A DNA stretch of 64,000 bases. Origin: Arcobacter sp. CECT 8986 (lineage in GTDB: Bacteria; Campylobacterota; Campylobacteria; Campylobacterales; Arcobacteraceae). Positions within the stretch are counted from its first letter, which is position 1, and each line of letters begins with the position of its first letter. Where the stretch lies: assembly GCF_004116725.1 (NCBI RefSeq), contig NZ_PDKG01000001.1, positions 124,001-188,000 on the forward strand, read 5' to 3'. Under the pieces are notes generated by a model that made no database searches, was not told where the DNA came from, and saw only the letters and a list, made by a program, of their open reading frames with translations. The translations under genes and the position numbers were made by a program. This document shows, in pieces, positions 62,121 to 64,000 of this stretch.

Positions 62121-63511
62121 TAGAACCACTCCGAAACTTTGCTCCAGAATCTAGACATTCCTCTACCCTTATCTTTTTTTGAAAGAGTTGGTAATCGAGT
62201 AGTGTCTTCTTTTTCTAAAGGCTCTTTTGTATTAGCATTTTCGCTTACTTTCTCTTCTTTTACCACTGTTTGTTTAGTTGTTTGAGAAACTGGTATCTCT
62301 TCTTTTTTTACTGCCTTTTTCATTAAATTTTTATTTGAATCTAACTCAAATGTTCTGTTTTCATATAAAGAATAAAACAGTAAACCTACAATAGTTGACA
62401 TAGTAGGGTCATCAAAATTCATATATCCATTTTTTATATTTATTGGATTTGATATTTTTACAGGTATATTTTCAAAAACTTTCATTGCAAGTTCTTTTAT
62501 TCCAGATAGTTGACTCATCCCACCTGTAATTACGATTCCTGCTCCAATATTTTCTTGAATACCACTATTTTTTAGTTTATTTTTTATTAGAACTAAAATC
62601 TCTTCAACTCTTGCATGAATTATAGTTTGTATATGGTCAAGTGAAACTTCTGTTGTACTTTGCTCATCACCAATTCTTGGTATTTTAACTTTTTTAATAC
62701 TTAGCTCTTCACTATCACTTAAATTTAATAAATTACCATATTTTATTTTTAGTGTTTCTGCTGCATTTGGAGGAGTATGTAACATTACAGATAAATCATT
62801 TGTTATGTGATTTGAACCAACAGGAATAAATCCATTATAAACAACAGCACTTCCCTTATAAGAGACAAACTCTGTTGTAGTACCACCGATATTTATTACA
62901 GTTGCACCAAATTTATTTTGTTGTTCATCAAGTAAAGAAATAGCACTTGCATATCCATCTAAAACAAAATTACTAAGTTCTATTCCTGCTGCTTTTAAAG
63001 CAGATTTTACATTTGTTAAGGCAGTTCTTTTTGCAGTTACAATATATACTGAAACCTCAAGTCTTGAACCATTCATATTTAAAGGATTTTCTACATCTTT
63101 AGAATCATCCACTTTAAAAAATATTGGTAATACATGTACAACTTCATACTCTGGAATAATTGTTGCATTGTACAATGCCATTTGCATTACTTGATTTATT
63201 TCAGTTTCTGTAATAATTCCATTTGGAACATTTACAGAACCTAAACTTCTTAAGCCTTTTGTATAAGCACCTGAAATAGATATAACAGAAGAATCAATTA
63301 CTTCAGAAGTACTTCCTCTTGCTATATTAACTGCTTTTTTTATAGCTTTTGAAGCCACTTCGATATTTGTAATTGACCCTTTGTTAATACCTTCACTTCT
63401 ACTTGTTCCTGTACCTAGAATGTTGATTTTCCCATCAGGATTGTTTTTAGCAATAACAGCAGTAATACTTGTAGAACCAACATCTATGGCTAAAAGAGTC
63501 TTATTACTCAA
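62120..63511 (-). CDS. ftsA: Cell division protein FtsA
   Basis: 463 residues of the actin-like FtsA family: LLAIDVGSTSITAVIAKNNP at the N-terminus, INIGGTTTEFVSYKGSAVVY (second phosphate site), IVITGGMSQLSGIKELAMKV, then a disordered linker of 60 residues and a C-terminal amphipathic helix (MSRFWSKVSEWF) that binds the membrane and tethers FtsZ. It is coupled to ftsZ and lies 3 bp after the PpiD-like gene. Confidence 0.97.
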   Translation of the reverse strand: MSNKTLLAIDVGSTSITAVIAKNNPDGKINILGTGTSRSEGINKGSITNIEVASKAIKKAVNIARGSTSEVIDSSVISISGAYTKGLRSLGSVNVPNGIITETEINQVMQMALYNATIIPEYEVVHVLPIFFKVDDSKDVENPLNMNGSRLEVSVYIVTAKRTALTNVKSALKAAGIELSNFVLDGYASAISLLDEQQNKFGATVINIGGTTTEFVSYKGSAVVYNGFIPVGSNHITNDLSVMLHTPPNAAETLKIKYGNLLNLSDSEELSIKKVKIPRIGDEQSTTEVSLDHIQTIIHARVEEILVLIKNKLKNSGIQENIGAGIVITGGMSQLSGIKELAMKVFENIPVKISNPINIKNGYMNFDDPTMSTIVGLLFYSLYENRTFELDSNKNLMKKAVKKEEIPVSQTTKQTVVKEEKVSENANTKEPLEKEDTTRLPTLSKKDKGRGMSRFWSKVSEWF

Positions 63512-63514
63512 TTA

Positions 63515-64000
63515 TTATTCCTTTTTATCTAATGAAGACTGAATTTTATATCGATTTTCTAGTCTTTTTATTAAGTTATTCATTAATTCAGAATTTTGTA
63601 AATCTGAAATTGTTTTTTCTACAACTTCATCTTTTTTCTCATCATAGTCTGCAAATTTTGAATCATTGATTTTATAAAGTACAACTTTAGAACCTAAGTC
63701 TATTTCACCTTTTTTAGTCTCTTGAGTAAATAATTTATTTACAAATTGAGAAGATTCCATTGCATTTAATCCATCTATATTAGTTGGTGAATTTTTAGCA
63801 ACCCAACCAATATTCTTACCATTAAAGTTAGCTAACTCTTTCTTAGATAGTGCTTTTAATTTTGAACTTTTTTCATTATTTATATAATCTTGTGTTGCTT
63901 GTGCTTTTGCTTTATCAAAAGTTAACACTTTTGGAGTGTTTATTTTATTTAGTTTAACTATAACATATTTATCATCAAATAAGAATGGTTTTTTTAAACT
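63515..64000 (-). CDS. PpiD/SurA-like periplasmic peptidyl-prolyl isomerase (partial, C-terminal part)
   Basis: The C-terminal 161 codons; the frame is open to the window edge, so the N-terminal part is missing. The part seen includes VIVKLNKINTPKVLTFDKAK, KNIGWVAKNSPTNIDGLNAM and SKVVLYKINDSKFADYDEKK, typical of the end of PpiD-like proteins. The same gene precedes ftsA in Campylobacter jejuni (Cj0694). It helps fold proteins leaving the Sec channel. Confidence 0.8.
   Translation of the reverse strand, partial: SLKKPFLFDDKYVIVKLNKINTPKVLTFDKAKAQATQDYINNEKSSKLKALSKKELANFNGKNIGWVAKNSPTNIDGLNAMESSQFVNKLFTQETKKGEIDLGSKVVLYKINDSKFADYDEKKDEVVEKTISDLQNSELMNNLIKRLENRYKIQSSLDKKE

Noticed and set aside
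62120-62129. GTG start for ftsZ three codons upstream
   Set aside because: The GGAG ribosome site overlaps that GTG and is ideally spaced for the ATG at 62120, which gives the usual FtsZ N-terminus.

Overview
The window is A+T-rich (well under one third G+C by eye) and reads as a chromosome segment of an Arcobacter-type member of the Campylobacterota. Supporting this are the PpiD-like/ftsA/ftsZ order, an rsmH gene followed by an FtsL-like gene, a cbpA-hspR heat-shock operon, a monomeric isocitrate dehydrogenase, many small c-type cytochromes, a DUF1104 protein and AT-rich codon use. A complete ectoine operon suggests a marine or salt-tolerant species. Nearly all of the sequence is coding, with short spacers and many head-to-tail overlaps.

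Layout. 1-2.8 kb: the end of an unknown gene, a GlmL-type protein (partner of B12-dependent glutamate mutase) and an AMP-forming acyl ligase, the tail of an operon that starts outside the window. 2.9-10.8 kb: a small cytochrome c, a diguanylate cyclase, an SH3/NlpC-P60 lipoprotein, an rsmH-ftsL-like-RND pump operon, a class II aldolase-fold protein and HU. 10.8-19 kb: tRNA-Leu(CAA), a GH3 hexosaminidase, a Kef-type antiporter, a TetR regulator divergent from an EmrAB-type pump, and a phosphoethanolamine transferase. 19-28 kb: two unknown proteins, an amidoligase/glutamine-amidotransferase pair divergent from ectABC-ask, a TPR membrane protein and a minimal flagellin. 28-38 kb: cytochromes, a two-component system, a response regulator without its phospho-acceptor Asp, a Cache-PAS-GGDEF-EAL protein, an ABC exporter and an Aat-like transferase that seems to lack an ATG/GTG/TTG start.

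38.4-45.2 kb: an accessory minus-strand operon of about ten genes: a LysM-type repeat protein, a Sel1/DUF1566 protein, several membrane proteins and tiny ORFs. It has been reshaped by internal duplication. It contains two copies of a membrane-protein gene (one frameshifted by a 14-bp deletion), a deletion derivative of the LysM protein's repeat region, and four gene junctions that share the same 11-nt stop/start overlap. I do not recognise this system; it is the best candidate here for something undescribed.

45.4-64 kb: housekeeping genes: rnpB, lolA, secA, a LolC/E-type permease, an AsmA-like protein, mltG, icd, a SpoIIAA-like protein, a rhodanese-like/MnmC2-like pair, cbpA-hspR with a HAIR-like operator over its promoter, then ftsZ, ftsA and a truncated PpiD-like gene at the right edge. 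A recurring feature is a palindrome at convergent gene ends, often containing one or both stop codons, which probably acts as a two-way terminator.
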